Of a DNA stretch of 64,000 nucleotides, positions 10,081 through 19,715 are shown piece after piece (the first letter of the stretch is position 1; each line of letters begins with the position of its first letter). The notes under the pieces are model-generated. The model was not told the DNA's origin. It saw nothing but the letters and a program-made list of their open reading frames with translations, and did not search any database. Origin of the DNA: Prescottella defluvii (GTDB taxonomy: Bacteria; Actinomycetota; Actinomycetes; Mycobacteriales; Mycobacteriaceae); the NCBI GenBank assembly GCA_029690005.1, contig CP121458.1, forward strand, positions 4,216,001-4,280,000, given 5' to 3'. The position numbers were made by a program, and so were the translations under genes.

Positions 10081-11472
10081 TCCTTCGCTCCTTCGCGCGT
10101 GAAGACGGCCAGCTGCGTGGGCGCGCCAGCGCGCTCGTCGAGGGGGCCGACCGACCCGAACTCGACCCTGTACCCGTATGCGGTCGCGGCGGTTTCGGCC
10201 CACTCGCGGAACTGACTGCGATCGAACTCGAACCGGTGATCGGGGTGCCGGAACTCGCCCGGAGCCAGCGCGGGATAGAGCGCGTTGTACTCGGAGTTCG
10301 GCGTCGTCACCACCACGGTGCGGGGCGCATCTCCCCGAAGACGGACCGCTCCAGGGCGGGCAGCCGAGTCGGATCGACGTGCTCGATCACCTCCATCAGC
10401 ACGGCCGCGTCGAACCCGGCGAGACGGCTGTCTCGGTAGACGACCGACGAGTGCAGCAACGAGAGGCGTTCGCGCTGCGCGTCGGAGAACTCCTCGACGC
10501 GCAGTCGTCGCCGAGCGCGCTGCAGTTCCCCGTCGCTGACGTCGACGCCGACGATCGTGGTGAACTGCGGCCGCGTAGCCAGTTCCCGCAGCAGCCGGCC
10601 GTCACCGCAACCGACGTCGACGACGCGCGCGGCACCCGACTCGGCGAGCGCGGCCAGCACCGCGTCGGCGCGGAGGTCGGCCAGCCGTGGATCGCGGGAC
10701 GGGACCGACTCGTCGCGGCCGGCATCATCGTCGGAGAGCAAATCCGCGACGGACTGGAGGAGTTCGCGCTGATGCGCCAGGTAGCGAGCACTGATCAGTT
10801 CCGACTCGGGGTGCCCCGGCAGCCATTCGCCCGCCGTCCGGACGAGCTTTTCGGTCTCGTCCCGGCCGACCCAGTAGTGCTTGACGTCGTCGAGGACCGG
10901 CAGGAGGACATACAGGTGCCGGAGTGCCTCCGACACCGTCAGGGTGGCCGACATCGCGAGGTCCACGTACTCGGAGACGCCCCATTCCGGCAGTTCCAGG
11001 TCGAGAGGAACCGGCACCGCTGTCACGGTCCACCCCAACGGCCCGAACAGTCGGCCGGGCAGGTCCGGTCCGCCGCGCGACGGCAGCACGGGGACCCGGA
11101 TCGTCAGCCGCGCGGGACGATCGACCAGTTCGGGATGCGACCGACATGTCCCGGCGAGTGCGGTCGTGAACACCCGTCCGAGCGCGACCGCCAGCATCGA
11201 GGACGCGGCGTACGGACGATCGTTGACGTACTGGCCCAGCGCGAATCCATCCCTGCCCCTTCTCATCCGACTGCGGGCGAGGTCGATGGGATCGACGTCG
11301 AGCGTCAACGCGACGGTGCATCGCTCGGGGCCGACCTGCGGGTACAGCACCGTCGCGGTTCCGACGGACAGCTCGAACTCCTGCACCTTGCCGGGATGTT
11401 TGTGCAGCACGTACCCCAGATCGGACGCGTCGGACCAGTTCCCCCGGCCTCCACTGTCAGTGTCAGCAGCAT
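10077..11472 (-). CDS. hen1: Hen1 3'-terminal RNA ribose 2'-O-methyltransferase
   Basis: The protein is about 465 residues. The N-terminal half (from MLLTLT, through GNWSDASDLGYVLHKHPGKVQ) is the bacterial Hen1 ligase-activating domain. The C-terminal methyltransferase has the SAM motif VVDVGCGDGRLL and the metal-binding set EVIEHVD, TPNSEYN and RHPDHRFEF. It methylates the 2'-OH at a cleaved RNA 3' end before Pnkp seals, protecting the repaired site from re-cutting. Breaks near 10325 (C run) and 11450 (G run) are each repaired by one base. The ATGA overlap with pnkp implies translational coupling. The targets, such as toxin-cut tRNA, are inferred from the family. Confidence 0.9.
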
Positions 11473-11526
11473 TCCCGGACGCTATCAGGGCGATCCGGGA
11501 CAATCACGACATTTTCGGATCAGCGC

Positions 11527-12188
11527 TCAGCGTCGTCGTAGCGCGCTTTCGATGATGTCCTGGCCGACTTCGAGGGTGTGCTGCACCTCGTCGGGCGTCA
11601 GCCTCAGGCGGTCCGGCCGGAATCCCAACGCGGTCACCCCGTTCCAGGCCCCCCAGAGGAACCGCATGACCTCGCGCGGCGGCACCGCTTCGACGCTGCC
11701 GTCGGCCATCGCCTCGACCAGATCCTGTTCGACGGTCCCGACGAGTGCCTCGACGCGGGCCGCGACCCGATCCTCGATGTCGGAAAGCGCCGGTCCGTGA
11801 CCGGATCGAGGACCCGCAAGGCGACCATCCGGAAGTGCTCGGGGTACTCGAGCGCGAACCGCATGTACGCGTGCCCCGCCGCGAGAACGCGGTCGAGCGG
11901 AGGGAGGGACCGGTCCACGGTGGCCATCGCCTCGGTGTTGACCTCGAGCGCCTGATCGACGAGCGCGAGGTACAGCCCCTCTTTCGACTGGAAGTGGAAG
12001 TACACAGCCCCCACCGAGACGTCCGCGGCTTCGGCGATCTCGTCTATCGTCGTGCGCTGCAGACCCCGCTCGGCGAACAGGGCACGCGCAGCAGTCATGA
12101 TCGCCCCGCGCGTACGGGCACGGCGTCGGTCCGGACGCCGGGCCGGCCCGGGGGCGGTGCTGGATGCGTCTGCTGCTTCGGAGTCCAT
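11527..12188 (-). CDS. TetR family transcriptional regulator
   Basis: About 220 residues. The N-terminal helix-turn-helix reads TTIDEIAEAADVSVGAVYFHFQSKEGLY, the classic TetR signature split here only by display. A ligand domain follows, ending WGAWNGVTALGFRPDRL and EVGQDIIESALRRR. The start ATG at 12188 precedes an Ala/Arg-rich tail. One break near 11800 (VTD-PALSDIEDR) is repaired by one C. It is followed by same-strand genes for a membrane protein and a nitrilase upstream, separated by only 19 bases from the former, so it may be in that operon or control it. The ligand is unknown. Confidence 0.85.
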
Positions 12189-12207
12189 GCCTGAATTCTC
12201 GGCGACG

Positions 12208-12650
12208 CTACCTCGCGCGGTATCGCCGGTGCGCAGTTCGGGCGATACCGCAGAACCCGATCGACGTCGTAACGAAGGATCCGACGACCAAGCCCAGGTA
12301 CGCCGGTCGGTTCTCAGGTCCGGCTTGAACGCCAGCGGGAGAAACGCGAATGCGTTGCTCCAGGCGCCGATCGCCAGCGCCGCCGTGGTGACGCGCGGCG
12401 CCGCGGGCACGGCCGTCCCGCAGATCGCCGTGAACCCGCCGAGCATGGCCAGGTCGAGATGCCACTGCCGGATCCGTTGCGGCGCACGGACACCGAGTGC
12501 ACGCATCGTCTCCGGCCTCCTCCTGACCGCGGCGAAGACCCAGCCCGACAACGCTCCCGCGGCGAGCTCGGTCAGCCCGCTGACCACGAGGGCCGAGGGC
12601 GCTGCGGGGAGGAACGCCGCCGGCGCTGTGGCGACGTCACTGCCGGTCAT
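12208..12650 (-). CDS. Small four-helix membrane protein of unknown function
   Basis: About 147 residues, mostly hydrophobic. Four likely membrane spans are visible: around ALVVSGLTELAAGALSGWVF, LAMLGGFTAICGTAV, TAALAIGAWSNAFAFLPLAF and GLVVGSFVTTSIGFCGIA. The ATG at 12650 overlaps the nitrilase stop by 14 bp, indicating translational coupling. A single break near 12305 (RTD-PAYLG) is repaired by one C. I do not recognise the family. Confidence 0.7.
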
Positions 12651-13599
12651 CGGAGGACCCCGCCGGTCGATGGGCCTGATGCCCACGGGTCCGGGCGTAC
12701 TGGGCGCGACCGTACGGGTTCTGGTAGGCCCACGCGAGGGCCGGGAGGACGCCGCGTTTCTGCAGCCAGAACCGGTCGGGCACCGGCCGGGGAGCCGAGC
12801 GACCGAGCACGACGTCGGCGACCGCGAGCCCGGGGCCCCTTCGCGTCGACGGAGCGCCAGCACCCTGCCGTCCGCCGCGGTGACCGAGGCCCCGCCCTGG
12901 TAGTGGCCGCTGTAGGTCATTCCGAGAAGCGGCATCGGACAGTTCAGCGGCCCGGAATGGGCCGCGTGCACGACGGGCGCACCGCAGTAGGTGGCGAAGA
13001 CGGACGGCGAGTCGACGGCGCGGGTGTTGTTGCGCTGCTGCAGCCACCGGGTCAACGGGCGGGGCGGCAACGCCGGATCGACCACCAGCCTGATCCCGAC
13101 AGCACGAGGTCGACCTGCCCCGCCAGCCGCTCGGCGGTCTGGCTGCGCAGCAGCTCCCAGCACACAGCCAGGCCGATCGTGCTCCCCCGGCGAGGATCCG
13201 ACCCGGATCGCCGCCGCCGATGTACAGCGAGCTCTCCCACATCGTCGGGATGTCCTTGTCGTGCCGGCCGAGGATGTCACCGTCGGGGCCTGCCAGGAAG
13301 AAGGCGTTGCGGACGTGTCCGTCGGCGTCGCGCACGAGGCTCGAGCCGCCGACGTGGACACCGTGTGTGCGGGCCAGATCCCGCAACAGCCGAGTGGGTG
13401 CGCCGTCCGCGGCCGGCGCGTTCTGTGCCAGTTCCGGCCGGTTCGCCACGCCCGTGGAGAAGAACTCCGGCAGCACGATCCACTCCGCGCCCTCGCGGAC
13501 CGCCTGCTCCGCCAGGTCCGAGCACATAGCCAGGTTCGCGTCGATGTTGCCGACCTCGGCCTCGATCTGGAGCGCAGCGACGCGTGTCGATCTCGTCAT
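12637..13599 (-). CDS. Carbon-nitrogen hydrolase (nitrilase superfamily)
   Basis: About 320 residues of the nitrilase/amidase fold. The catalytic triad is visible: Glu in IVLPEFFSTG, Lys in RHDKDIPT, and Cys in GLAVCWELLRSQ. It would hydrolyse a C-N bond of an amide, carbamoyl or nitrile compound, and the exact branch cannot be told. The start ATG at 13599 begins MTRSTRVAALQIEAEVGNID. Breaks near 13185, 13088 and 12840, all in G or C runs, are each repaired by one base. It is coupled to the membrane protein gene by overlap. Confidence 0.82.
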   Translation of the reverse strand: MTRSTRVAALQIEAEVGNIDANLAMCSDLAEQAVREGAEWIVLPEFFSTGVANRPELAQNAPAADGAPTRLLRDLARTHGVHVGGSSLVRDADGHVRNAFFLAGPDGDILGRHDKDIPTMWESSLYIGGGDPGRILAGGARSAWLCAGSCCAARPPSGWRGRSTSCCRDQAGGRSGVAAPPVDPVAAAAQQHPRRRLAVRLRHLLRCARRARGPFRAAELSDAASRNDLQRPLPGRGLGHRGGRQGAGAPSTRRGPGLAVADVVLGRSAPRPVPDRFWLQKRGVLPALAWAYQNPYGRAQYARTRGHQAHRPAGSSDDRQ

Positions 13600-13743
13600 C
13601 CCGAAATCCAATCGTTCGCACAAATTCTGAACCCGACTGCAAATCTGAGTCTGACTTTAAAATTGTTTGGAGGCGGGCGCAAGAGGCATTCGAAAGGAAT
13701 CGGACGTAACCGTGTTGCGGAAGCGGCGGGTAGCGTCCCGTCG

Positions 13744-14495
13744 GTGGCTACCGAACCGAAATCGTCGTGGTGGGACGCATACAACGACCGGATTCTCAGT
13801 GCACGCGCAACCGGTTGGGCCGGGAACGCGCCGCTGCTCTCCCCGGAAATGTGTGCGCTGCTCGACGACGTCGACGCGGCATTCGCAGTCACTGGCGCGG
13901 ACACTCCTCAGTGGCCGCACCCGTACAAGGACGGCCCCGAGCCAGACGAGGCAGCGTACGAGCGCGTCACCGACCCGGAGAAGTTCCTGATCGTGGTGGC
14001 CAGAGCGCGCGCGTGGACAAAGGTTCTCCTGGACCGAGGCTGGGCGCGAGAGCGGCGCACGTGGACTGGGCGCTGCGCCCGTTCGATTCAGGCGGAGCCG
14101 ACACCGTCCTCGAGCCGGCGGCCGACGGTGCAGCTCCCCTGGTGTTGACGACGCATACACCGGTGGACAGCGACCATGTTTTCACCGTCACGGTCGCGGC
14201 AGGCGACCCTGCGGTGAGGTTGGCAGAGATTCCCGATTGTGGATGCGATGCATGCGACAGAGGGTCCGCCGAGCTGCTCGAGGACATGGACAAGTGGGTG
14301 CTGTCGGTAGTCGACGGTTCCCTCCAGGTCGAGGTATCCGACGTCCGGTCCTCGGTACGCACATCTTTCGGTGCAGGAGGCAGCACGCCGGTCCACGATC
14401 TCGACAAGCCCACGATGTTCACGGCCGAACCATGGCCTGACGATTGGACGGCACGGCCGCTCACGCCGCGGATCTACCGCTCCGGAGACCGGTAG
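13744..14495 (+). CDS. Uncharacterised actinobacterial protein
   Basis: The GTG at 13744 gives a soluble protein of about 250 residues that begins VATEPKSSWWDAYNDRIL. It contains a two-Cys stretch (IPDCGCDACDRGS) that could bind a metal and ends WPDDWTARPLTPRIYRSGDR. It has no signal peptide or membrane span. One break near 14050 joins the halves. I do not recognise a characterised family. It stands alone on this strand between the nitrilase and efpA units. Confidence 0.6.
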
Positions 14496-14502
14496 CAGAC
14501 GA

Positions 14503-15983
14503 TCAGGCCTCCTGCGCCGCCTTCTCCGCGGCCTGCGCCTGCGCGACCTGCTCCGGGGTGAAGCGCACGAACATTGCGGCCACGGCCGCGAGCGCGGCAA
14601 GGATCGCGCAGCCCAGCAGCGCGAACGTGTAGCCCTCGCTCAGCGCCGAAAGCTGTTCCGGGTCATTCGTGCGGCGGCGACACCCGCGACACCGCCGAGC
14701 GACAGCGTCTTGGACGTGGCCATCGCGCCGACGATCGCCAGACCGACCGGGCCGAACAGGACCTGCGCAACCTGCGCGATGGCAGTCAGCGGACCGATCT
14801 CGTGCGGGCCGACCCCGGCGATGGCGCACAGTGGCAGCGGCACGACCGCGAGGCCGACGCCGAAGCCGACGCCGACGACGAGGATGAACAGGTTCCCGCC
14901 GTAGGTGGCCGACGCGTCGAGCGTGGACCCGTACAGGAGGCCGACGGTCGTCAACGCGGTGCCGACGACGACGAGCCAGCGCGCCTGCACCTTGACCGCC
15001 AGCTTGGAGGCGACGAACGCGGCGGCGCCGAGACCGAACGCGAACGGCACGAAGGCCAGGCCCGCGCGCAGCGGGGTGTAGCCGAGGATGTCCTGGACGA
15101 ACAGCGCGACGAACGGGGCGAGCGAGAACATCACCATGCCGACCAGTGCGAGGGCGATGAACGTCGCGACGCGGCTGCGGTCACGGAACAGCGAGAACGG
15201 CAGCAGCGGGTTCTCGGCACGGCGCTCCACGGCGAGGAACGCGCCCAGCAGCATGAGTCCGCCGATCAGGCCGGTCAGCACGAGCGGGCTGCCCCAGCCC
15301 ATTTCCGGCCCCTCGGTGAACCCGTACACGACACCGGTGCAGCCGAGGGTCGCGAGGATCGCGCCGGGCACGTCCAGCTTGAGCCGCTCGGCCCCGGTCT
15401 CGGCGAGCGCCCGGAATGCGAGCAGCAGGATCACCAGTCCGATCGGGACGTTGATGAGGAAGATCCACCGCCACGACACCTCGGTGAGCGCACCGCCGAT
15501 GATCAGTCCGGTCACCGAGCCGACGCCGGTCATCGCCGCGAAGATCGCGATGGCCTGGTTGCGCACCGGGCCGGGCGCGAACGTCGTAGCCACCAGCGCC
15601 AGCGCCGTCGGCGAGGCGATCGCGGCGCCCACGCCCTGCAGCGCGCGCGCGGCGACGAGGGTGGCTTCGTTGACCGCGAGACCGCACAGCAGCGAGGCCA
15701 TCGTGAACAGTGCGACGCCGCCGATGAAGACGCGTTTGCGGCCGAACGCATCGCCGAGACGACCGCCGAGCAGCATCAGTCCTCCGAACGTGAGCGCGTA
15801 CGACGTGATCACCCAGTTGCGGCCCGAATCGCTGAGACCCAGGTCCTCCTGGATCTTGGCGAGCGCGAGCGAGGCGACGGTGCCATCGAGCACCATCATC
15901 AGCTGCATGCCGCTGAGGACGATGATCGCGAGGCCGAACGCCCGCGTGGTCACGGGGTACTTCACGACGGTGGAGTCAGACAC
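14503..15983 (-). CDS. efpA: EfpA-like 14-helix MFS drug efflux transporter
   Basis: About 490 residues, QacA/EmrB (DHA2) type with 14 predicted spans. It carries VLDGTVASLALAKIQ, the motif A loop GGRLGDAFGRKR and motif C-like GPVRNQAIAIFAAMTGVG, and ends PEQVAQAQAAEKAAQEA, all matching M. tuberculosis EfpA (Rv2846c) from memory. The position next to cysG/cobA is also conserved. EfpA is a proton-driven exporter in the inner membrane. The start is GTG 15983, 11 bp after the cobA stop, so it is the last gene of the cobalamin operon. A break near 14660 precedes the C-terminal NDPEQLSALSEGY. Confidence 0.85.
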
Positions 15984-15994
15984 GAGAGTTCACG

Positions 15995-17221
15995 TTACCG
16001 AGGGTCGGCGGAGAATCCGGCCACAGTGCCGATAACCACGATCGCCGGTGGGCGAATGTTCTCCTCGCGCACCCGGGCCGCGACGGTCGCGAGGTCGGCC
16101 CTCAGCACCCGCTGCGTGCGCAGCGTGCCCTCCTGGATCACCGTGACCGGGGTGTCGGCCGGGCGTCCGCCCTCGACGAGAACCGTCGCGAACTGCTCGA
16201 TGCGCTCGACGGCCATCAGCAGCACGATCGTCCCGCGCAGCTTCGCGAGCGCGGCCCAGTCGACCAGCGAGTCCGGGTGGTCGGGCGCCACATGACCGCT
16301 GACGACGACGAACTCGTGCGTCACACCACGGTGCGTGACGGGGATCCCGGCCGCGGACGGGACCGAGATCGCGCTCGTGATGCCGGGCACGACGGTCACG
16401 GGCACACCGGCCGCCACGCACGCCTCGAGCTCCTCGAAGCCGCGGCCGAACACGTACGGGTCGCCGCCCTTGAGCCGGACGACGAACTTGCCGGCCTTCG
16501 CACCGTCGACCAGTGCGGCGTTGATCGCTTCCTGCGCCATCGCCCGGCCGTACGGGATCTTGGCCGCGTCGATCACCTCCACGTGCGGGGCGAGCTCGGC
16601 CAGCAGCTCCGGCGGCGCGAGACGGTCGGCGACGACGACGTCGGCGCGCGCGAGCAGGCGCCGGCCGCGGACGGTGATGAGGTCGGGGTCGCCCGGGCCG
16701 CCGCCGACGAGCGCCACCCCGGGTGCGGGCGCCTCGTCGGTGTCGGAGACCGCGCCGGACTGCAGCGCCTCGAGCAGCGCAGTGCGCACCGCCGCGGATC
16801 GACGATGCGCGCCGCCGGCGAGTACGCCGATGCCGAGTCCCTCGTAGGTGCCGGTGGCCGGGGTGACCGCGGTGCCCTCGCGGGCGCTGTCGGCGCGGAC
16901 GCAGAAGATGCGGCTCCGCTCGGCCTCGGCAACGATCGCCGCGTTCGTCGCGGATTCGTCGGTGCACGCCATCGCGTACCAGGCACCGTCGAGGTCGCCG
17001 TCGCGGTAGTCGCGCAGTTCCAGCGTGATCTGTCCGGACGTCGCCATGCCCTCGACCGAGGGCGTGACCTCGCGAGCAATGAGGTGGACGCGGGCCCCGG
17101 ACGCGACCAGCAGGCCGAGACGGCGCTGCGCGACGGTGCCGCCACCGACCACCACGACACGACGGTCCGTCAGGTTGAGCCCGACCAGGTAGCTGGTCTC
17201 GTCACCGGCGGAAGCAGACAC
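15995..17221 (-). CDS. cobA: Siroheme synthase-type fusion: precorrin-2 dehydrogenase plus uroporphyrinogen-III methyltransferase
   Basis: An intact 408-residue protein. The N-terminal NAD-binding domain (RRVVVVGGGTVAQRRLGLLV) fits the precorrin-2 dehydrogenase half of CysG. From about residue 165 a SAM-dependent methyltransferase follows (VALVGGGPGDPDLITVRG, VVRLKGGDPYVFGRG, PGITSAISVPSAAGIPVTHRG). It makes precorrin-2 and probably sirohydrochlorin, the branch to cobalamin and siroheme. This is the orthologue of cysG (Rv2847c). The start GTG is at 17221, 33 bp after the cobB stop. Confidence 0.92.
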   Translation of the reverse strand: MSASAGDETSYLVGLNLTDRRVVVVGGGTVAQRRLGLLVASGARVHLIAREVTPSVEGMATSGQITLELRDYRDGDLDGAWYAMACTDESATNAAIVAEAERSRIFCVRADSAREGTAVTPATGTYEGLGIGVLAGGAHRRSAAVRTALLEALQSGAVSDTDEAPAPGVALVGGGPGDPDLITVRGRRLLARADVVVADRLAPPELLAELAPHVEVIDAAKIPYGRAMAQEAINAALVDGAKAGKFVVRLKGGDPYVFGRGFEELEACVAAGVPVTVVPGITSAISVPSAAGIPVTHRGVTHEFVVVSGHVAPDHPDSLVDWAALAKLRGTIVLLMAVERIEQFATVLVEGGRPADTPVTVIQEGTLRTQRVLRADLATVAARVREENIRPPAIVVIGTVAGFSADPR

Positions 17222-17254
17222 TCGTCTCCCCGTTCTCCCTATCCATGCGGATGT

Positions 17255-19054
17255 TCACTCGACAGATTTCGAAACACTACGGGCGTCGGCGGCGGTGCCG
17301 CCAATGGAGCCCGCGGCGGTGCCGCCAATGGAGGCGGCGACCGTCACGCCATTCGTGATGCGTTTGGTCACGGCCAGCGCTCCCCCGCTGCCGGCGAGGA
17401 TCGCCGCGGCCTCGGCGACGCTGGGGGTGCCGACCGCGTCGGCGATCCCGTCCACCGGGTTGGGGACCGGTACCGCCGCGAGTCGCTCCGGCGGGTACCC
17501 GACGACTCGAGCTCCGAGGATCTCGGCCGCTTCGAGGAACGGCGGCAGGGACGCCTTCCGGTCCAGTGTCGCCAGGACTGCGACCGGCTCGTCGCCGCAC
17601 ACGTCGCGGACGGCGGCGACGATGTCGGCGGCACGCACCGCGCTGCCGGCCCCGACACCCACGCAGAGCTCACCCACGGGCGGCGTCCACGAACCGGCGG
17701 ACGGACTGCGGGTTCCCGGCGGGTGCGCGTGCAGGTACGACGCGTGCACCGAGGGTGCGGAGCCACTGGGAGCGCCGACGAAGCCCTCGCGGGTCGCCCC
17801 GGCATCCCAGGCCCGCCATCCCCACGCGGGGCCGAAACCGTCGGCGGTGTCCACCTCGAGCGACGTGCGGTGGAACTCGTGCCCCGTCACGCGGGTACCG
17901 GCGTCGAACAGCACCGAGTCGGTCACCGCGACCGCCTCGCGGTACCCGAGAGTGAGGCGCGACCCGAACCGCGCGTCGACGTCGACGACCCCGGCCATCG
18001 GGTGACCGTCGAGGCTGCGCGTGAGGTACAGCAGTCCCGCGCACTCGGCGTGGATCGGGGCGCCGTCGGCGGCGAGCCGGCGAACCTGGTGCAGCAGAGC
18101 CGTGTTCGACGACAGTGCCACGGCATGTTCTTCAGGGAATCCCCCCGGCAACACCAGACCTGCTGTCCCGGAGGGCAACTCGTCCTGCAACGGGTCGAAC
18201 GTCACGACGTCCGCCCCCGCGGCCTCGAGCAGCTCCCGGTGCTCGGCGTAGCCGAACGTGAAGGCGACGCCACCCGCGAGCGCGATCACCGGCCGCGGTC
18301 CGACCGCGGCGGGCCCGACCTCGGCGACGGGATCCCACGCGGCGACGTCGACGGACGAACGCGCGAGCGCGCGGATGGCGGACAGATCCAGGTGCGCGGC
18401 AGCCAGTTCCGTCATCGCGGCGACGGCGTCGGTCGCGGCGCGGCCGTGCTCGACGGCCGGCACCAGACCGAGGTGACGCGACGGCACCTCGAGCTCGGCC
18501 AGGCGCGGCACAGACCCGAGGACCGGCAGCCCCACCCGCTCGCACGCCTGCCGCAGCACCTGCTCGTGCCGTGCGCTGCCGACACGGTTGAGGATCACTC
18601 CGCCGATGCGCACCGCCGCGTCGTAGGTCGAGAACCCGTGCAGGACGGCCGCCAGGCTCTGGCTGTGGCCGCGCGCGTCGACGACGAGCACCACCGGCGC
18701 ACCGAGGGACGCGGCAATCTGCGCGGTCGATCCCTCGGCCGACGGCTCCGTCGAACCGGGTCGATCTTGCCGTCGAACAGTCCCATCACGCCCTCGACGA
18801 CGGCGATGTCGCAGCCGTCGCTGCCGTGGCGGAACAGCGGCCGATCCGGTCGGCGCCGACGAGCACGGTGTCCAGGTTTCGTCCCGGCCGTCCCGCGGCG
18901 AGCGCGTGGTATCCGGGTCGATGTAGTCGGGCCCCACCTTGAACGGCGCCACCCGGTCGCCGGCGGCCCGCAGTGCGCCCACGAGACCGGTGGCGATGGT
19001 CGTCTTGCCGCTGCCCGATGCGGGCGCGGCGATGACGACGGCAGGAGTGCTCAC
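17255..19054 (-). CDS. cobB: Cobyrinic acid a,c-diamide synthase with C-terminal CobE/CbiG-like domain
   Basis: About 600 residues. The N-terminal P-loop (AAPASGSGKTTIATGLVGAL) and the central glutaminase-type domain (PIHAECAGLLYLTRSLDG, VTGHEFHRTSLEV) define CobB, which amidates the a and c side chains of cobyrinate using ATP and glutamine. From about residue 465 a CobE/CbiG C-terminal-like domain follows (ELCVGVGAGSAVRAADIVAAV, ATLDRKASLPPFLEAAEIL). Three breaks between 18745 and 18915 leave the frame open by luck but scramble about 60 residues (expected DPGYHALAAGRPGRNLDT then EGVMGLFDGKIDP). The 3' end holds a tandem 24-bp repeat. The start ATG is at 19054, 13 bp after cobO. Confidence 0.86.
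   Translation of the reverse strand: MSTPAVVIAAPASGSGKTTIATGLVGALRAAGDRVAPFKVGPDYIDPDTTRSPRDGRDETWTPCSSAPTGSAAVPPRQRRLRHRRRRGRDGTVRRQDRPGSTEPSAEGSTAQIAASLGAPVVLVVDARGHSQSLAAVLHGFSTYDAAVRIGGVILNRVGSARHEQVLRQACERVGLPVLGSVPRLAELEVPSRHLGLVPAVEHGRAATDAVAAMTELAAAHLDLSAIRALARSSVDVAAWDPVAEVGPAAVGPRPVIALAGGVAFTFGYAEHRELLEAAGADVVTFDPLQDELPSGTAGLVLPGGFPEEHAVALSSNTALLHQVRRLAADGAPIHAECAGLLYLTRSLDGHPMAGVVDVDARFGSRLTLGYREAVAVTDSVLFDAGTRVTGHEFHRTSLEVDTADGFGPAWGWRAWDAGATREGFVGAPSGSAPSVHASYLHAHPPGTRSPSAGSWTPPVGELCVGVGAGSAVRAADIVAAVRDVCGDEPVAVLATLDRKASLPPFLEAAEILGARVVGYPPERLAAVPVPNPVDGIADAVGTPSVAEAAAILAGSGGALAVTKRITNGVTVAASIGGTAAGSIGGTAADARSVSKSVE
17289..17336. repeat. Two tandem 24-bp units at the 3' end of cobB
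   Basis: Two units, 17289-17312 and 17313-17336, share 21 identical bases (GCGGCGGTGCCGCCAATGGA plus one G). They encode the repeated tail SIGGTAAGSIGGTAA at the end of CobB. It is a recent in-frame tandem duplication and likely varies in copy number. Confidence 0.85.
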
Positions 19055-19067
19055 CGGATCACCATCG

Positions 19068-19682
19068 CTACCACTCGATGCCGCGCTGGCCCTTGCGACC
19101 GGCGTCCATCGGGTGCTTGATCTTGGTCATTTCGGTAACGAGGTCCGCGGCCTCGATCAGCGCCTGCGGGGCGTCGCGCCCAGTGATGACGACGTGCTGG
19201 TTGCCCGGCCGGTTGCGCAGCACCTCGACCACCTCGTCGACGTCCACCCAGCCCCACTTGAGTGGGTAGGTGAACTCGTCGAGCACGTAGAAGCGGTGCG
19301 TCTCGGCCTCGAGGCGGCGGGCGATCTCACGCCAGCCCTCGAGTGCGGCCGCGGCGTGGTCCTCCTCAGTCCCGTGCTTGCGGGACCACGACCAGCCCTC
19401 GCCCATCTTGTGCCACTGCACGGCGCCGCCGACGCCGCTGGTCTCGTGCAGCTCGCCGAGCGCGCGGAACGCGGCCTCCTCACCCACCTTCCACTTGGCG
19501 CTCTTGACGAACTGGAAGACGCCGACGTCGAAGCCCTGGTTCCAGGCACGCAGCGCCATGCCGAACGCGGCGGTCGACTTCCCCTTGCCGGGCCCGGCGT
19601 GGACCGCGAGCACCGGCTGGTTGCGACGCTGTCGGGTGGTGAGCCCGTCGGCAGGCACGTTCTCGGGTACGCCCTGAGGCAT
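19068..19682 (-). CDS. cobO: Cob(I)yrinic acid a,c-diamide adenosyltransferase
   Basis: An intact 204-residue protein of the CobO/BtuR family. The P-loop is AGPGKGKSTAAFGMALRAWN near residue 30. Other family segments are QFVKSAKWKVGE and LDEFTYPLKWGW. It adds the 5'-deoxyadenosyl group from ATP to the cobalt of corrinoids. Start ATG 19682, 33 bp after the chelatase stop, inside the riboswitch-led operon. Confidence 0.95.
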   Translation of the reverse strand: MPQGVPENVPADGLTTRQRRNQPVLAVHAGPGKGKSTAAFGMALRAWNQGFDVGVFQFVKSAKWKVGEEAAFRALGELHETSGVGGAVQWHKMGEGWSWSRKHGTEEDHAAAALEGWREIARRLEAETHRFYVLDEFTYPLKWGWVDVDEVVEVLRNRPGNQHVVITGRDAPQALIEAADLVTEMTKIKHPMDAGRKGQRGIEW

Positions 19683-19715
19683 GTGCAGTCCCTTTCTCGG
19701 GCTTGGGTTTTCGAT

